Shown here: piece by piece, positions 44,235 through 52,777 of the stretch
Layout of the letters: each line of letters begins with the position of its first letter
How positions within the stretch are numbered: position 1 is the first letter of the stretch
DNA from: Pelagomonas calceolata
Taxonomy: Eukaryota; Sar; Pelagophyceae; Pelagomonadales; Pelagomonadaceae
Length of the DNA: 64,000 nt
Assembly (NCBI GenBank): GCA_918797485.1
Contig: CAKKNE010000005.1
Coordinates: 682,001 to 746,000, forward strand
Direction of reading: 5' to 3'
The notes under the pieces: generated by a model
What the model was told of the DNA's origin: nothing
Database searches by the model: none
Seen by the model: the letters and a program-made list of their open reading frames with translations, nothing else
Made by a program: the position numbers and the translations under genes

Positions 44235-44312
44235 CCGCGCCGCGCCGGCGCAGGCCTCGAGACGAAGCTCGAGCCTTCCCCCATCCTAACATCGTATATA
44301 TCGAACAAACAC

Positions 44313-45368
44313 TTAGCACAAGCCCGCATAAGTCCCCGCCTCCTCGAGCAGCTGGCTCTCCCGCAAGTCGAGGTAGCGTCGCCGCCAGGGCCCGCTAGCC
44401 ACTACACACCCAAACTCGCGGGTGACCCGGTCCTTCCAGAGCGCGTCGGGCGCGACCCACTCCTTCGCGACCGCACTACACGCCGCCAACGCCTCGGCCG
44501 GCAAGAAGGGCAGGACCGCCGGGAGCGCCTCGTGCGGCAGCGACGGGCGAGGCAATAATTCGTAGTAGAGGACGTCGGACGCGCCATTTACGGCTCGCTC
44601 GTGCGTCCGCATGCCGCCTCGCCGCAAGTCCGCGAGGAACGTTGCGGGCGTCTCGTCCCTTTCGCGGATCTCCTGCGCCAGAATTCCGAACGGCGTGCCG
44701 CGCCCCAGGACGTCGCCGACGACCCGCGCCAGCGCGGCGGCGCCTTCCGCGTTCGCCGCGAAGCACAGGTCCGCGCCGACGATCGCGTCGTACCCGCGAC
44801 CGAGCACTCGGGGATCGGGCGCGGTCCAATCTAACGCCGCCGACTCGATCGTCCCCCCACTCTTTTTGACAATCGCCGCGTTCGCCTCTACATTCTTTGC
44901 GAGCAGGGGCAGCGCGATGGCGCGCTCCGTGGCGACGACGTGCGCGCCTCGACACGCGAGCGCGAGTGCGACGAGCCCGCAGCCGCTGCCCAGCTCCAGC
45001 ACGCGGAGGCCGCGCCAGTCGGTCGTGGCGGCGAGCGAGTCGTCGCCGCGGCTGCAGACCGCTTCGGCGAACGCCAGCGCAGAGTCCCAGCATGTGGCAC
45101 CGTTGCCGCCGGCGAGCGTGCCGCGCGGGTCCTCCCAGATGCGCAGCTCGTCGCCACCGTCCAGCGGGAATGGCCGCAGCCAGAGCGTTGGCGACTCTAT
45201 TGGTCGCATCGATGGCGTGACTGGTGACGGAGTCGCTGCCGCAGAACTCCGACGGCGCGCTTGCCGCAGCAGCTTCACGGCATCAACCATGCTCCTTAGT
45301 TTGAGAGAGCACTCGCTGAGTATTGCCGCAGAACGCTTTCCAGCGCAGCGTACGGTCGCAGTGGTCAC
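44313..45368 (-). CDS. Methyltransferase-16 fused to a C-terminal F-box
   Basis: 351 aa from the first ATG, or about 325 from the ATG at 45290. Residues about 75-265 form a seven-strand SAM methyltransferase of the METTL21/METTL23 (MT16) group: WDSALAFAEAV, motif I VLELGSGCGLVALALACRGA, VVATE, then AIVGADLCF. These enzymes methylate lysine side chains of chaperones and translation factors. The C-terminus (LPHEALPAVLPFLPAEALAA, then CSAVAKEWVAPDALWKDRVT) is an F-box. The pair suggests recruitment to an SCF complex, or F-box-guided methylation. Single exon. Confidence 0.75.
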   Translation of the reverse strand: MTTATVRCAGKRSAAILSECSLKLRSMVDAVKLLRQARRRSSAAATPSPVTPSMRPIESPTLWLRPFPLDGGDELRIWEDPRGTLAGGNGATCWDSALAFAEAVCSRGDDSLAATTDWRGLRVLELGSGCGLVALALACRGAHVVATERAIALPLLAKNVEANAAIVKKSGGTIESAALDWTAPDPRVLGRGYDAIVGADLCFAANAEGAAALARVVGDVLGRGTPFGILAQEIRERDETPATFLADLRRGGMRTHERAVNGASDVLYYELLPRPSLPHEALPAVLPFLPAEALAACSAVAKEWVAPDALWKDRVTREFGCVVASGPWRRRYLDLRESQLLEEAGTYAGLC

Positions 45369-45513
45369 TCAGCTAGATGCTGACAATGCATGCGAACCGG
45401 CAAGCCGCTTTTTGGGGCCAAATTTGCAAATCACGCTGGCGAAAAACCCGTCACAATGGCCGGGGGCGACGAGAGGAAGGGGCTGGAACAAGGACGGTAG
45501 GGCAAATACTTAG

Positions 45514-46932
45514 TTAGTGCCCCTGGATCAGACTGCCATTCTTCGTCACGCCCTTTTTCAACTCGGTCAAATCCATGGACCGGCGCCAATCCGCGGCGAG
45601 CTCACCGTGCGCGGCCTCGTGGATCAACCGCCGCGCTTCCCGGTCGCGGGCAACCAAAGCCATGGACGTGGCCAACGCTCGAGCGTCGGCCGCGCGTTCG
45701 TGGGCCTTGGCCTTTCTCTGATGCTCCTCTGCTGCTCTCACCTGCCCACTCAGTTCCTTGTCATACTCAGCAGCCTTCTTCCGCTTCCCAATGTGGTCCG
45801 GCACGTAGTTCAGGAACGGAAACGCTTTGGTGGCTTCCGCCATGGTCCAGGGTTCTGACACGCGATCCAGGGCCTTTCTGGCGCGGGCCTCGTCGGCTTG
45901 CAAGAGCACGTTTTGGGCATTTTCCAACTCTAACGTATGATGGGCGGCCATACGCGCGGCCTGCCTCCTTCGGTCCTCGTCTCTCACCCGAACCATTTCC
46001 CGCTCTTCATACTCGGTTTTTTTGTGGGCGTTCTGGAGAGCGCGCTCGTAGGCGTCGTACTGCTGGGCGACGTTCTGGCGCCTCGCGGTCTTTAGTAAAG
46101 GTTTAATAGCGTCGTCGCGGCCCATTGGTGCTAATAGCTGATCGAGTATTCCTAATACTTGTCTCGGTTCGGGTTTGCGGCCCGGCGTCAAATCTTCATA
46201 GCTCCCTTTCTGGCGCGCACTCAACCGAGACGAGGCGAGGGCCGACCGCGCCGTCACCGCCGCGCGGCTGCGGGCGGTGGAGCGCGCCGTCGCCGGCGGC
46301 TGGGACCGCGCCGTCGCCGGCTGTGAGCGCGCGGTCGACCGAGCCGACCGGACGGTCGAGAGGTGGTCCGAGCGGCCCGTCGAGAGTCGCGCCGTCGATG
46401 GTGCTACTTCAATAGGTGCTTTGGAGACTTGTGTAGGTTGAGGCGCCCGTGCCCCATACACGAAGCGGACCACCCGAGCATCGCAGCGCAGTTCCCCTAT
46501 AGATCCGATGGGCAGGCGCACCTTCCGCCCTAAAGCTGCCGCCGCTCCTACATATCTAGCCACAGCAGCGACAGTAGCCTTGGCCTCGTCCTTCGACAAA
46601 CCGGCGTTCGCCGCCGCGGCAAAACAATTCAACGCAGCACAAGGCGCGACGAGCTGCGACCGGGGCGGCTCGTTCGGCGCGAGGCCGTTGATTCGCAAGA
46701 ACTGGGGGTCCGCCGTAAACAAGGGTTTCCTAATCCCAAATTCCTCGTGGACGTTGGAGGTTCTCAAGTAAGTCCACCTCCCGAGTCCCGGTATGGACAG
46801 GCCTTTGCCCGCGGCGAGCGTGCCGTCCGCGAGGCGGCCGACGGCGGACCACAGCCGTCGCGTCTTCTCCGCACCCAAGCCTGTCACAGCTCCCACCTCC
46901 TCGGCCAGCTCCCTCGGGCCGTAGGTGGCCAT
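45514..46932 (-). CDS. CCDC81-like protein with HU-type domains
   Basis: 472 aa. Two N-terminal domains of the CCDC81 HU type: LWSAVGRLADGTLAAGKGLS then IPGLGRWTYL, and VAPCAALNCFAAAANAGLSK then GRKVRLPIGSIGELR. A Ser/Thr/Arg repeat linker (TARSQPATARS style) follows, then a long charged coiled coil (EYEEREMVRVRDEDRRRQAA; EHQRKAKAHERAADARALAT). CCDC81 proteins are centrosome or cilium associated in animals; the HU-like fold there is not thought to bind DNA. Single exon. Family assigned by recall of the domain pattern. Confidence 0.7.
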   Translation of the reverse strand: MATYGPRELAEEVGAVTGLGAEKTRRLWSAVGRLADGTLAAGKGLSIPGLGRWTYLRTSNVHEEFGIRKPLFTADPQFLRINGLAPNEPPRSQLVAPCAALNCFAAAANAGLSKDEAKATVAAVARYVGAAAALGRKVRLPIGSIGELRCDARVVRFVYGARAPQPTQVSKAPIEVAPSTARLSTGRSDHLSTVRSARSTARSQPATARSQPPATARSTARSRAAVTARSALASSRLSARQKGSYEDLTPGRKPEPRQVLGILDQLLAPMGRDDAIKPLLKTARRQNVAQQYDAYERALQNAHKKTEYEEREMVRVRDEDRRRQAARMAAHHTLELENAQNVLLQADEARARKALDRVSEPWTMAEATKAFPFLNYVPDHIGKRKKAAEYDKELSGQVRAAEEHQRKAKAHERAADARALATSMALVARDREARRLIHEAAHGELAADWRRSMDLTELKKGVTKNGSLIQGH

Positions 46933-47200
46933 GAATGCCGGGGCTCCCTTGCTTACAGTGTTTTTTTACCGGCGCCTGCTACGGCGCGTGCGGCGCTGCT
47001 TGGTCCTGTTGGTTGGTTTTACGCACGCTCCCTCGCGCTTTGCGTTGGGCAGCGTTTCAGCGCTCCCAACCCAGGCACGGAGAGGCTCGCAGGCGGCGCT
47101 GTGTCGCGGTCTGGCCTAGCAAGTCGCGGGGCAGCATGAATCGCTCGCCGGCGGCGCCGGGAGGGTTCGCGGCGGCCACGCACGTATCTCGCGCTTGTTT

Positions 47201-47225
47201 GCCTAGTGTCTTACAAGCCGCTAGC
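47201..47225 (+). promoter_or_regulatory. Promoter palindrome in a divergent promoter
   Basis: GCCTAGTG, then TCTTACAAGC, then CGCTAGC. It is midway in the 513-bp gap (46933-47445) between the CCDC81-like gene and the SET gene; no other feature is supported there. Confidence 0.75.
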
Positions 47226-47445
47226 CCAGCTTGGCTGCCGCTCTTTTGACGCTCGTAGAGCTTGAATTTTGCAGCATTTGCATCGATTTCATACTGCACG
47301 GCTTCCCTGCTGCGTGCCCTGAAGCGTTCATAGCTTGCACTGACGTAGCACCAACCCTGAGCAGCCGAGCAGCCACAACTAGCCTAGCACACTTGGAGAG
47401 CGCTCAAATGCAGCAGGACTAAACAAGTGCTAATCAATTCCTCAA

Positions 47446-48036
47446 ATGCCGCTCCGCAAGCTGCGCACCGCTGCGTACGCCCTCGCCGGTGCCGCCGTCG
47501 CCGCGCGGCTCGCCCGGGCCTACCGCCAACGAAAACGACGGCGGCGCCAGCGGGCGCGCGAGGCGGAGTATAGGGTGGGCCCGGCCTGGCGCCGGCTGCG
47601 CGTCGCGCCGTCGACCGTTAAAGGCGCCGGCGAGGGCCTCTTCGCGACGGAGCGCATCGCCGCGGACGAGACGATCGGTTTTTATAGAGGCGAGGTCCTG
47701 ACGTTAAGGGAGGCTTTACAACTGAAGGACCGCGACTACCTGATGGGCGGCTTCGGGCCGAACGCCCACGTCGACGCCAGTAAGGCATTTGCGATGCCGG
47801 GGCGGTACGTGAACGACGCCTTCGATCCCACGAGGCTCAACGCGCGCTTCGACAAATCAAGGAAGACGCGCTCCGCGCGCGTCGTCGCGCTGCGCGATAT
47901 TGTAGAGGGCGAGGAGATCTTCGCGAGTTATGGAAGGAGCTACTGGAGCGCGCGCGGCGTCGACGTTGACGGAAGGAGCCTTCTACCATTCAAGGAGAGG
48001 TGGCGGGCGACCTTGCTGTGGCTGTTGTTCGGGTAA
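47446..48036 (+). CDS. SET-domain protein
   Basis: 196 aa. A short hydrophobic/basic N-terminus (LAGAAVAARLARAYRQRKRR) could be a membrane anchor or targeting signal. The SET domain is compact: VAPSTVKGAGEGLFATERIA, then DETIGFYRGEVL, then GRYVNDAFDP and NARF (in place of NHSC), then ARVVALRDIVEGEEIFASYG, then RSYW. Domains like this occur in lysine methyltransferases that act on histones or other proteins. There is no pre-SET or post-SET zinc cluster. It is tail-to-tail, 8 bp from the next gene. Confidence 0.85.
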   Translation: MPLRKLRTAAYALAGAAVAARLARAYRQRKRRRRQRAREAEYRVGPAWRRLRVAPSTVKGAGEGLFATERIAADETIGFYRGEVLTLREALQLKDRDYLMGGFGPNAHVDASKAFAMPGRYVNDAFDPTRLNARFDKSRKTRSARVVALRDIVEGEEIFASYGRSYWSARGVDVDGRSLLPFKERWRATLLWLLFG

Positions 48037-48043
48037 GACTATA

Positions 48044-48634
48044 TTAACTAAACCCCGCCCCCTTGCGGCTTTTTGGCTTCGCGCCCTTCCCCCGTTTCCG
48101 TTTGACCGTCTTCCGCGCCGGCTCCTCGAACACGACGCGCTCCTCTGGTATTTGAACATCATCGTCATCTTTCCGCTTCGCCTTCGACAGCACTCCTTTG
48201 TCTTCCAGTTGTTTGTTCAGCGCGACGGCCTGCGCGTAGCCCATGGCGTCGGCCTCGTCGTAGACGTCCTTGAACGCCTTCATGACGCCGGCGAAGGGGT
48301 TGTTGTTGCTCGGCGGCGTCTCCGGTTGCTCCGTCCGCTTCGGCGGCTTCGCGCCGCTCGCCTGCCTTTCCCTTAACTCCTCCCAGATCCGCAATTGATT
48401 CTGCTCGATCGCGTTTTTGTCGAGGCCCCAGAGCGCCGCGCCGATCTGGCCCTTCTTTTCTCTTGATTTCTGCTCCGCCTCCACAATCCGTTCCCAGACC
48501 TCCTCGGGGCAGTCGTCGGGCCGCGCTCTTAGAAGCGTCGGCGGGCGCGTGCTGCTCTGCAGCCGCATCGGCGGGCGCGTGCTGCCCTGCAGCGCGTTGC
48601 AGGTTGCGAGGGCGAGGAGGAGCGGACTGTGCAT
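48044..48634 (-). CDS. Probable plastid-targeted protein of unknown function
   Basis: 196 aa. The leader MHSPLLLALATCNALQGSTR looks like a signal peptide with an N-A-L-Q site, followed by an Arg-rich transit-like stretch with a small tandem duplication (STRPPMRLQS and STRPPTLLR; about 26 bp repeated in the DNA near 48537-48590). The mature part is charged and helical (DDCPEEVWERIVEAEQKSRE, then NNNPFAGVMKAFKDVYDEAD) and ends in a very basic tail (KRKRGKGAKPKSRKGAG). No known family. It may bind RNA or membranes. Confidence 0.6.
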   Translation of the reverse strand: MHSPLLLALATCNALQGSTRPPMRLQSSTRPPTLLRARPDDCPEEVWERIVEAEQKSREKKGQIGAALWGLDKNAIEQNQLRIWEELRERQASGAKPPKRTEQPETPPSNNNPFAGVMKAFKDVYDEADAMGYAQAVALNKQLEDKGVLSKAKRKDDDDVQIPEERVVFEEPARKTVKRKRGKGAKPKSRKGAGFS

Positions 48635-48825
48635 CTCTTGCTGCGGCGGCGTGCGACGGCGTCAGTCAAGGTGTGCTCTCACAGTCGGAGAAGCTTGCTG
48701 TGCGTAACTGCCGCCCTTTTTTCACAAGAGCGTATCTGCCGCAAGTAAATCGTCGCGTTTAATACCGCTTTGGCCAGCTGTGTGCATGCAGGGCGGCTGC
48801 GCGCGCAAGTTGCAAGCAGAGCCGA

Positions 48826-48848
48826 GCTAGCGGTGGTAAGCCACTAGC
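48826..48848 (-). promoter_or_regulatory. Promoter palindrome in a divergent promoter
   Basis: GCTAGCG, then GTGGTAAGC, then CACTAGC. It is in the 423-bp gap (48635-49057) between the plastid-protein gene and the WWE gene. A run of ten C lies near 48937. Confidence 0.72.
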
Positions 48849-49057
48849 TTGAGCGCGGATTTTGCAGTGCGCTGCATATCCGAAGCTGCCCCAGCGGCAC
48901 CACGCGACGAGCTCGGCCGCCCGATGCGCTCGAGTCCCCCCCCCCAGCTTCCTCAGCCTCACTGGCAATGATTTGCCAAAGCAGTCGACCAGACCGGAAA
49001 GCCTAGGGAGAAGACACTGCGCAGAGCAGCCGTACGCCGCAAATTAAAAAAAAGAAA

Positions 49058-49705
49058 ATGGCACAATACGAACACAGAGATGCGAACAACGAATGGCACC
49101 CGTTTTCCCACATGGAAAATGACAAAATAGAGCGCGCCTACCGCGCGAACGGGTGTAGGGTTCACCTCACGATGCCCCTGAACCCGGTTGGATTCAGAGA
49201 ATTTGAAATACGGTTCGGCGACAGCGCGCGGAGCAAGAAAATGCCGCGGCCGCCTTCTACCAAGATCATTCAGGTCAACGTCGCGAGCGGCGCGACAAGG
49301 GTCGTCCGGCGCCTCGGGCCAATTGACCAGCCGACGACGGCGCCAACATTACAATACCATGGTCCCGCGACAAAAAAAAGGAGCGTCGTGCCAATTGACC
49401 AGCCGACGATGGGGCCAACAGATGCAGCTCCCGATTGGGCTGCTGCAAAAGGTGCAGCACCTGGAGGGCGTGTTGAGACAGAAAAACACTGTGGCAAATA
49501 TACTTGGTGTTACGCGATCCTCTTCTGCTGCTCGTGTACCCCTTGTTTTATATGCGGGCAGTGCCGTTGCGACGAACGCTTATTATACATTGATCCAAAT
49601 GGAAATCGGTACCAAGGCCCAGACATCCCCGTCTGCACGGATTATTTATGCAAACCCCGGGACCCTTACTGGGGATCTGATCCAGGGGGGGGAGGGGGGT
49701 TTTAA
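49058..49705 (+). CDS. WWE-domain protein with Cys-rich hydrophobic segment
   Basis: 215 aa. Residues about 8-85 form a WWE domain: NNEWHPFSHMENDKIERAYR, then VHLTMPLNPVGFREFEIRFG, closing with TRVVRR. WWE domains bind ADP-ribose chains in ubiquitin ligases and PARPs. A duplicated linker (PIDQPTTAPT and PIDQPTMGPT) precedes a Cys-rich hydrophobic stretch (KYTWCYAILFCCSCTPCFIC, then GQCRCDER), which could be palmitoylated or bind metal, and a Gly-rich end. It is AT-richer than its neighbours, and the A-rich ATG context is strong. Confidence 0.72.
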   Translation: MAQYEHRDANNEWHPFSHMENDKIERAYRANGCRVHLTMPLNPVGFREFEIRFGDSARSKKMPRPPSTKIIQVNVASGATRVVRRLGPIDQPTTAPTLQYHGPATKKRSVVPIDQPTMGPTDAAPDWAAAKGAAPGGRVETEKHCGKYTWCYAILFCCSCTPCFICGQCRCDERLLYIDPNGNRYQGPDIPVCTDYLCKPRDPYWGSDPGGGGGF

Positions 49706-49910
49706 GATTTCAATGCTCCGAGTCGCTTCCACACATGCAGCAGCCTCCGCCAGCGACGAGGGTGCTCCGCCAGCGACGAGGGTGCCTCAGGACTTCTCTC
49801 GTCTCTCGGTGAGTGCATTGGAAGTCGAGGCGTAGGCATCCGACAAGAACCCTGTGCGGCCCTCCGAGTCCATACCCAACCACAATACTGTACTTGTACT
49901 ACAAACAAAC

Positions 49911-51194
49911 CTACACAGGCGCCCCGCCGCCAGCAGCCTTCAAAATCCACGCGACGGCCGGCCCGTCGCCGCCGGCCACGTCGTCGCGCAGCGCCGCCAG
50001 GACGCCGCGGTCCGCGCCCGCGGCCAGGGCGCACTTGCTGAGGTAACACCGCGCGAACGCGCCCCGGGACGCGTCGCCGAAGCCGCGGGCAACCCTCGCG
50101 AGCCGCGCCGCGACGGCGTCGACGGCCTCGTCGCCGAACTCGCAACAGCCCAGTAGCGCACTTTCCACATAGAACCGCGGCGCGAGGAGCCGCAGCGCGT
50201 GGACCTTCGCCATCCAATTCCCGTGCGTGTCGCGCGCCGTCGGCGTCGCGCGCTGGTCCTTTTCTTTTTCCCGCAAGCGCGCGAGGACCAATGCGGCGAA
50301 GGTATCAAGCGTCCGCACGGCCGACACGAAGTCTTGAGCCGTCGCCGCCATCCCCGCGACCTCGTCCGCGACGAGCTGCAGGCTCTCCACGCGGTCGCCG
50401 CGCGCCCAGACGGCCTCGAGGCGGCCGTCGTCGGGCGCGGCGGCTACGTGCGCCCAGTGCGAGGCCCAGTCGGGGCGGCTCGCGTCGACGGCGACTGTCT
50501 TGGGCGGCGCCGCGAGCGGATGAGAGTCCATGGCGACACGCTCCCGCCCCGAGGGCCGCACGAGCAGCACCTCGAAGCGCCTCATTCCCCCATCGTCGCG
50601 GAGGAGGACCTCGACGGCGTGCCTCCGCAGCGCGGCGGCAAGGGAGGCGTAGGCTATTGGCTCGTGCCGCTCGCACGCGAGGAGAGCGGTGGAGCCGGCC
50701 GCGATCGCCGCGTCCACCAACGAACACAGCGCCTGTACACTGTCCTGGTGGTAGCAGACGTCAGCGCCCAGCACGAGATCGCAGGCCGGCAGGGCATCCG
50801 TATTCCAATCGAGGGCCGCCACCGACACGTCGCACCCACACAGGGACTGGACCCAGCCGTTGCGCGTCGCGTTGCGTCGGAGGAGGGCGAGGTTTTCTGG
50901 CAGATCTGTGAGCACGACGCGGGCGGCGCCGAGCGCCGCGCACGCGAGGCCGGCGATGCCCGTCCCGCTTCCCAGCTCGACGATGCGTTTGCCGGCGACG
51001 AGCTCCCGGCGCGACTGCAAGAGTTCCACGAGCCGCTCGCCGCCCTTCCACACCGTGCAGGCCGTGCCTAATGGATCTGTGCCGCCCAGTGTTGGTGGTG
51101 TTTGCTCCAACTCCAGCGCCGCGGGGCCGACGGGCACGGTCCTGTGCGCGATGAAGCGCTGCTCGAAGGGCATGTCGGCGGTGTCGTCCCACAT
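49911..51194 (-). CDS. Methyltransferase-16 joined to a VPS35L-like segment
   Basis: 427 aa from the ATG at 51194 (MWDDTADMPFEQRFI); an upstream ATG at 51395 would add an unlikely Arg-rich start. Residues about 15-220 are an MT16 lysine methyltransferase: WKGGERLVELLQSRRE, motif I IVELGSGTGIAGLACAALGA, VVLTDLPENL, ACDLVLGADVCYHQD. After a linker, residues about 270-425 (SLQLVADEVAGMAATAQDF, then APRFYVESALLGCCEFGDEA, then GFGDASRGAFARCYLSKCAL) resemble the N-terminal part of VPS35L (C16orf62), a Commander/Retriever subunit, but stop early. It is either a true fusion or a gene whose 3' part was lost; further 3' exons are possible. Confidence 0.65.
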   Translation of the reverse strand: MWDDTADMPFEQRFIAHRTVPVGPAALELEQTPPTLGGTDPLGTACTVWKGGERLVELLQSRRELVAGKRIVELGSGTGIAGLACAALGAARVVLTDLPENLALLRRNATRNGWVQSLCGCDVSVAALDWNTDALPACDLVLGADVCYHQDSVQALCSLVDAAIAAGSTALLACERHEPIAYASLAAALRRHAVEVLLRDDGGMRRFEVLLVRPSGRERVAMDSHPLAAPPKTVAVDASRPDWASHWAHVAAAPDDGRLEAVWARGDRVESLQLVADEVAGMAATAQDFVSAVRTLDTFAALVLARLREKEKDQRATPTARDTHGNWMAKVHALRLLAPRFYVESALLGCCEFGDEAVDAVAARLARVARGFGDASRGAFARCYLSKCALAAGADRGVLAALRDDVAGGDGPAVAWILKAAGGGAPV

Positions 51195-51436
51195 TTCTAC
51201 GACTGCGCCGGCTTGCTTGCGTTGATGCCCCCCGTCCCTGCGATGACTAACGACTGCACGGGTACAGGCCGCACGAATGGCGGTAGGGTGCTCTCCTGCA
51301 GCCTGTCCACTCGGCCGCAGCAGGACTCGCACGGCTCGCCGCAGCTGCAGCAGGAATACCAGTCGCCGACTCAGACCTCGTTCAGCTGCTCGCACGATCC
51401 AATGTTGCTCGTAGACGCGCGCCGAGTAGTCCAGTT

Positions 51437-51460
51437 GCTAGCGGCATGTAAGACACTAGG
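51437..51460 (-). promoter_or_regulatory. Promoter palindrome in a divergent promoter
   Basis: GCTAGCG, then GCATGTAAGA, then CACTAGG. It lies in the 521-bp gap (51195-51715) between the methyltransferase gene and prefoldin 3; nothing else is supported there. Confidence 0.75.
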
Positions 51461-51715
51461 CATCCTGGACAAGTTTTGCCCGCGCCCATTGCGGCACGCC
51501 CTGCAGCATTCCACGTGCAAGAGCTGCCAAGACAACGCCACTCATACACACAAGGCCATACGCAGTTGCCGCGCGCAACGCCACCGTGCAAAGGAAAAGG
51601 GCTGTCTCGCCGCCGCCGCGACTTCTTAACACGCGCGGCGCGACGGTGCAGCGCCACGCGCCCGCAGCACCCTAAATAGCACAGCCGGTGCAGCGCCCCA
51701 CACTAAACCGCAGCC

Positions 51716-52366
51716 ATGGCCGAGGAGTCCAAGGGCGACGCGGAGACCACCCTCGATAAAAACTCCGCGGCGACGGAAGATGCCAGCGAGCAGTTCAAGA
51801 ACATCAAGATGGCCACGATCTTGTCCGGGGAGAAGAACGCTAGAGGTATACCCTACGTGGCGTTCATCGATAGCGTTGAAGGCACGCTGGCTACGACCAC
51901 AGATGGCACTGTTGAGAAGCTGATAGGAGCCATGAACGAGCTCCACCAGAAGTTCAAGATTCTGGAGGGCCACAAAGCGCGAACGAAGGCCTCCATGAAG
52001 CTGAAAATCCCCGAGATTAAAAGAACACTACAATTAGTGAGACACATCCAGGAGAAACACGAAGCCTCAGAAGACTTCGGTGCTCATTATTCTCTCTCGG
52101 AAATGCTCTATGGTCGCGCCAAAGTCACGCCCGACGGGACCGTGTGTCTATGGCTCGGTGCGAACGTCATGGTCGAGTATCCCTACGATGAAGCTATATC
52201 TATCTTGGAGTTATCTCTGAAGAATGCTTGTCTGAGGAGAGACATCTGCGAGGAGGACCTGGACATGGTGCGCGACCAGATCATCACCGTCGAGGTGAAC
52301 ATCGCGCGCGTCTTCAACCATGATGTGGTTAGAAGGCGGCAGGCCAAGGGCGAGGTCGAGGCGTGA
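51716..52366 (+). CDS. VBP1: Prefoldin subunit 3 (VBP1)
   Basis: 216 aa. An alpha-type prefoldin subunit of the hexamer that hands nascent actin and tubulin to the CCT chaperonin in the cytosol. Features: ARGIPYVAFIDSVEG near the start, a coiled-coil arm (NELHQKFKILEGHKARTKAS, KLKIPEIKRTLQLVRHI), the beta-hairpin core (VCLWLGANVMVEYPYDEAIS), and the second arm (DICEEDLDMVRDQIITVEVN, IARVFNHDV). Length is normal (human 197). Single exon; AT-richer than the surroundings in the coiled-coil part. Confidence 0.95.
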   Translation: MAEESKGDAETTLDKNSAATEDASEQFKNIKMATILSGEKNARGIPYVAFIDSVEGTLATTTDGTVEKLIGAMNELHQKFKILEGHKARTKASMKLKIPEIKRTLQLVRHIQEKHEASEDFGAHYSLSEMLYGRAKVTPDGTVCLWLGANVMVEYPYDEAISILELSLKNACLRRDICEEDLDMVRDQIITVEVNIARVFNHDVVRRRQAKGEVEA

Positions 52367-52403
52367 GTTGGGTGGTTGGGGGGTAACTAGTTTTCTCGTT
52401 ATT

Positions 52404-52417
52404 GCGTCGATGGCGTC
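52404..52417. mobile_element. Introner core relic after prefoldin 3
   Basis: GCGTCGATGGCGTC is all that remains of the introner core, 38 bp after the VBP1 stop, without inverted ends or duplication. It may be in the 3' UTR; a chance match cannot be excluded. Confidence 0.3.
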
Positions 52418-52573
52418 GGGCTGGGTAGTCCTCGACGGACGCGCCGCCACCACGGCCGCGCGTCAGCCCCCGGGAGCTGGCGATCGGCCCGTCTCAGCGC
52501 GGTGACTCATCAGACTAGCATAGAGGGCTCCCGCGCACTACTCCAACGCTGATCGCTGCTAGAAAAATGCTAG

Positions 52574-52590
52574 GCTAGTGTGTTACAGGC
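52574..52590 (+). promoter_or_regulatory. Half promoter palindrome
   Basis: GCTAGTG then TGTTACAGGC is present but the right arm is lost. It is 204 bp before the 1637-aa gene, in the gap 52367-52777. Confidence 0.5.
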
Positions 52591-52777
52591 ACAAAAACAG
52601 AGTCGCGCGCCAGCCAGTTTACGGCTCTGCTGCCGCTTCGGCGTGACACGAGAGGTCGCGGACCGCTGCGTGGACGCCTTCACAGCCGCGGTGACGGCGT
52701 GCGAGCTGGCCACACGCCCTCGAAAGCTTGTAACCGAGGGCGCGCTCTCAGGCGCTTAAATAAAAAAATTAAATACG

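Noticed and set aside
45205-45225. Introner-like core (ATCGATGGCGTGACTGG) in the methyltransferase/F-box gene
   Set aside because: No inverted ends, no splice-site pair and no target duplication; the reading frame runs through it near a disputed start.
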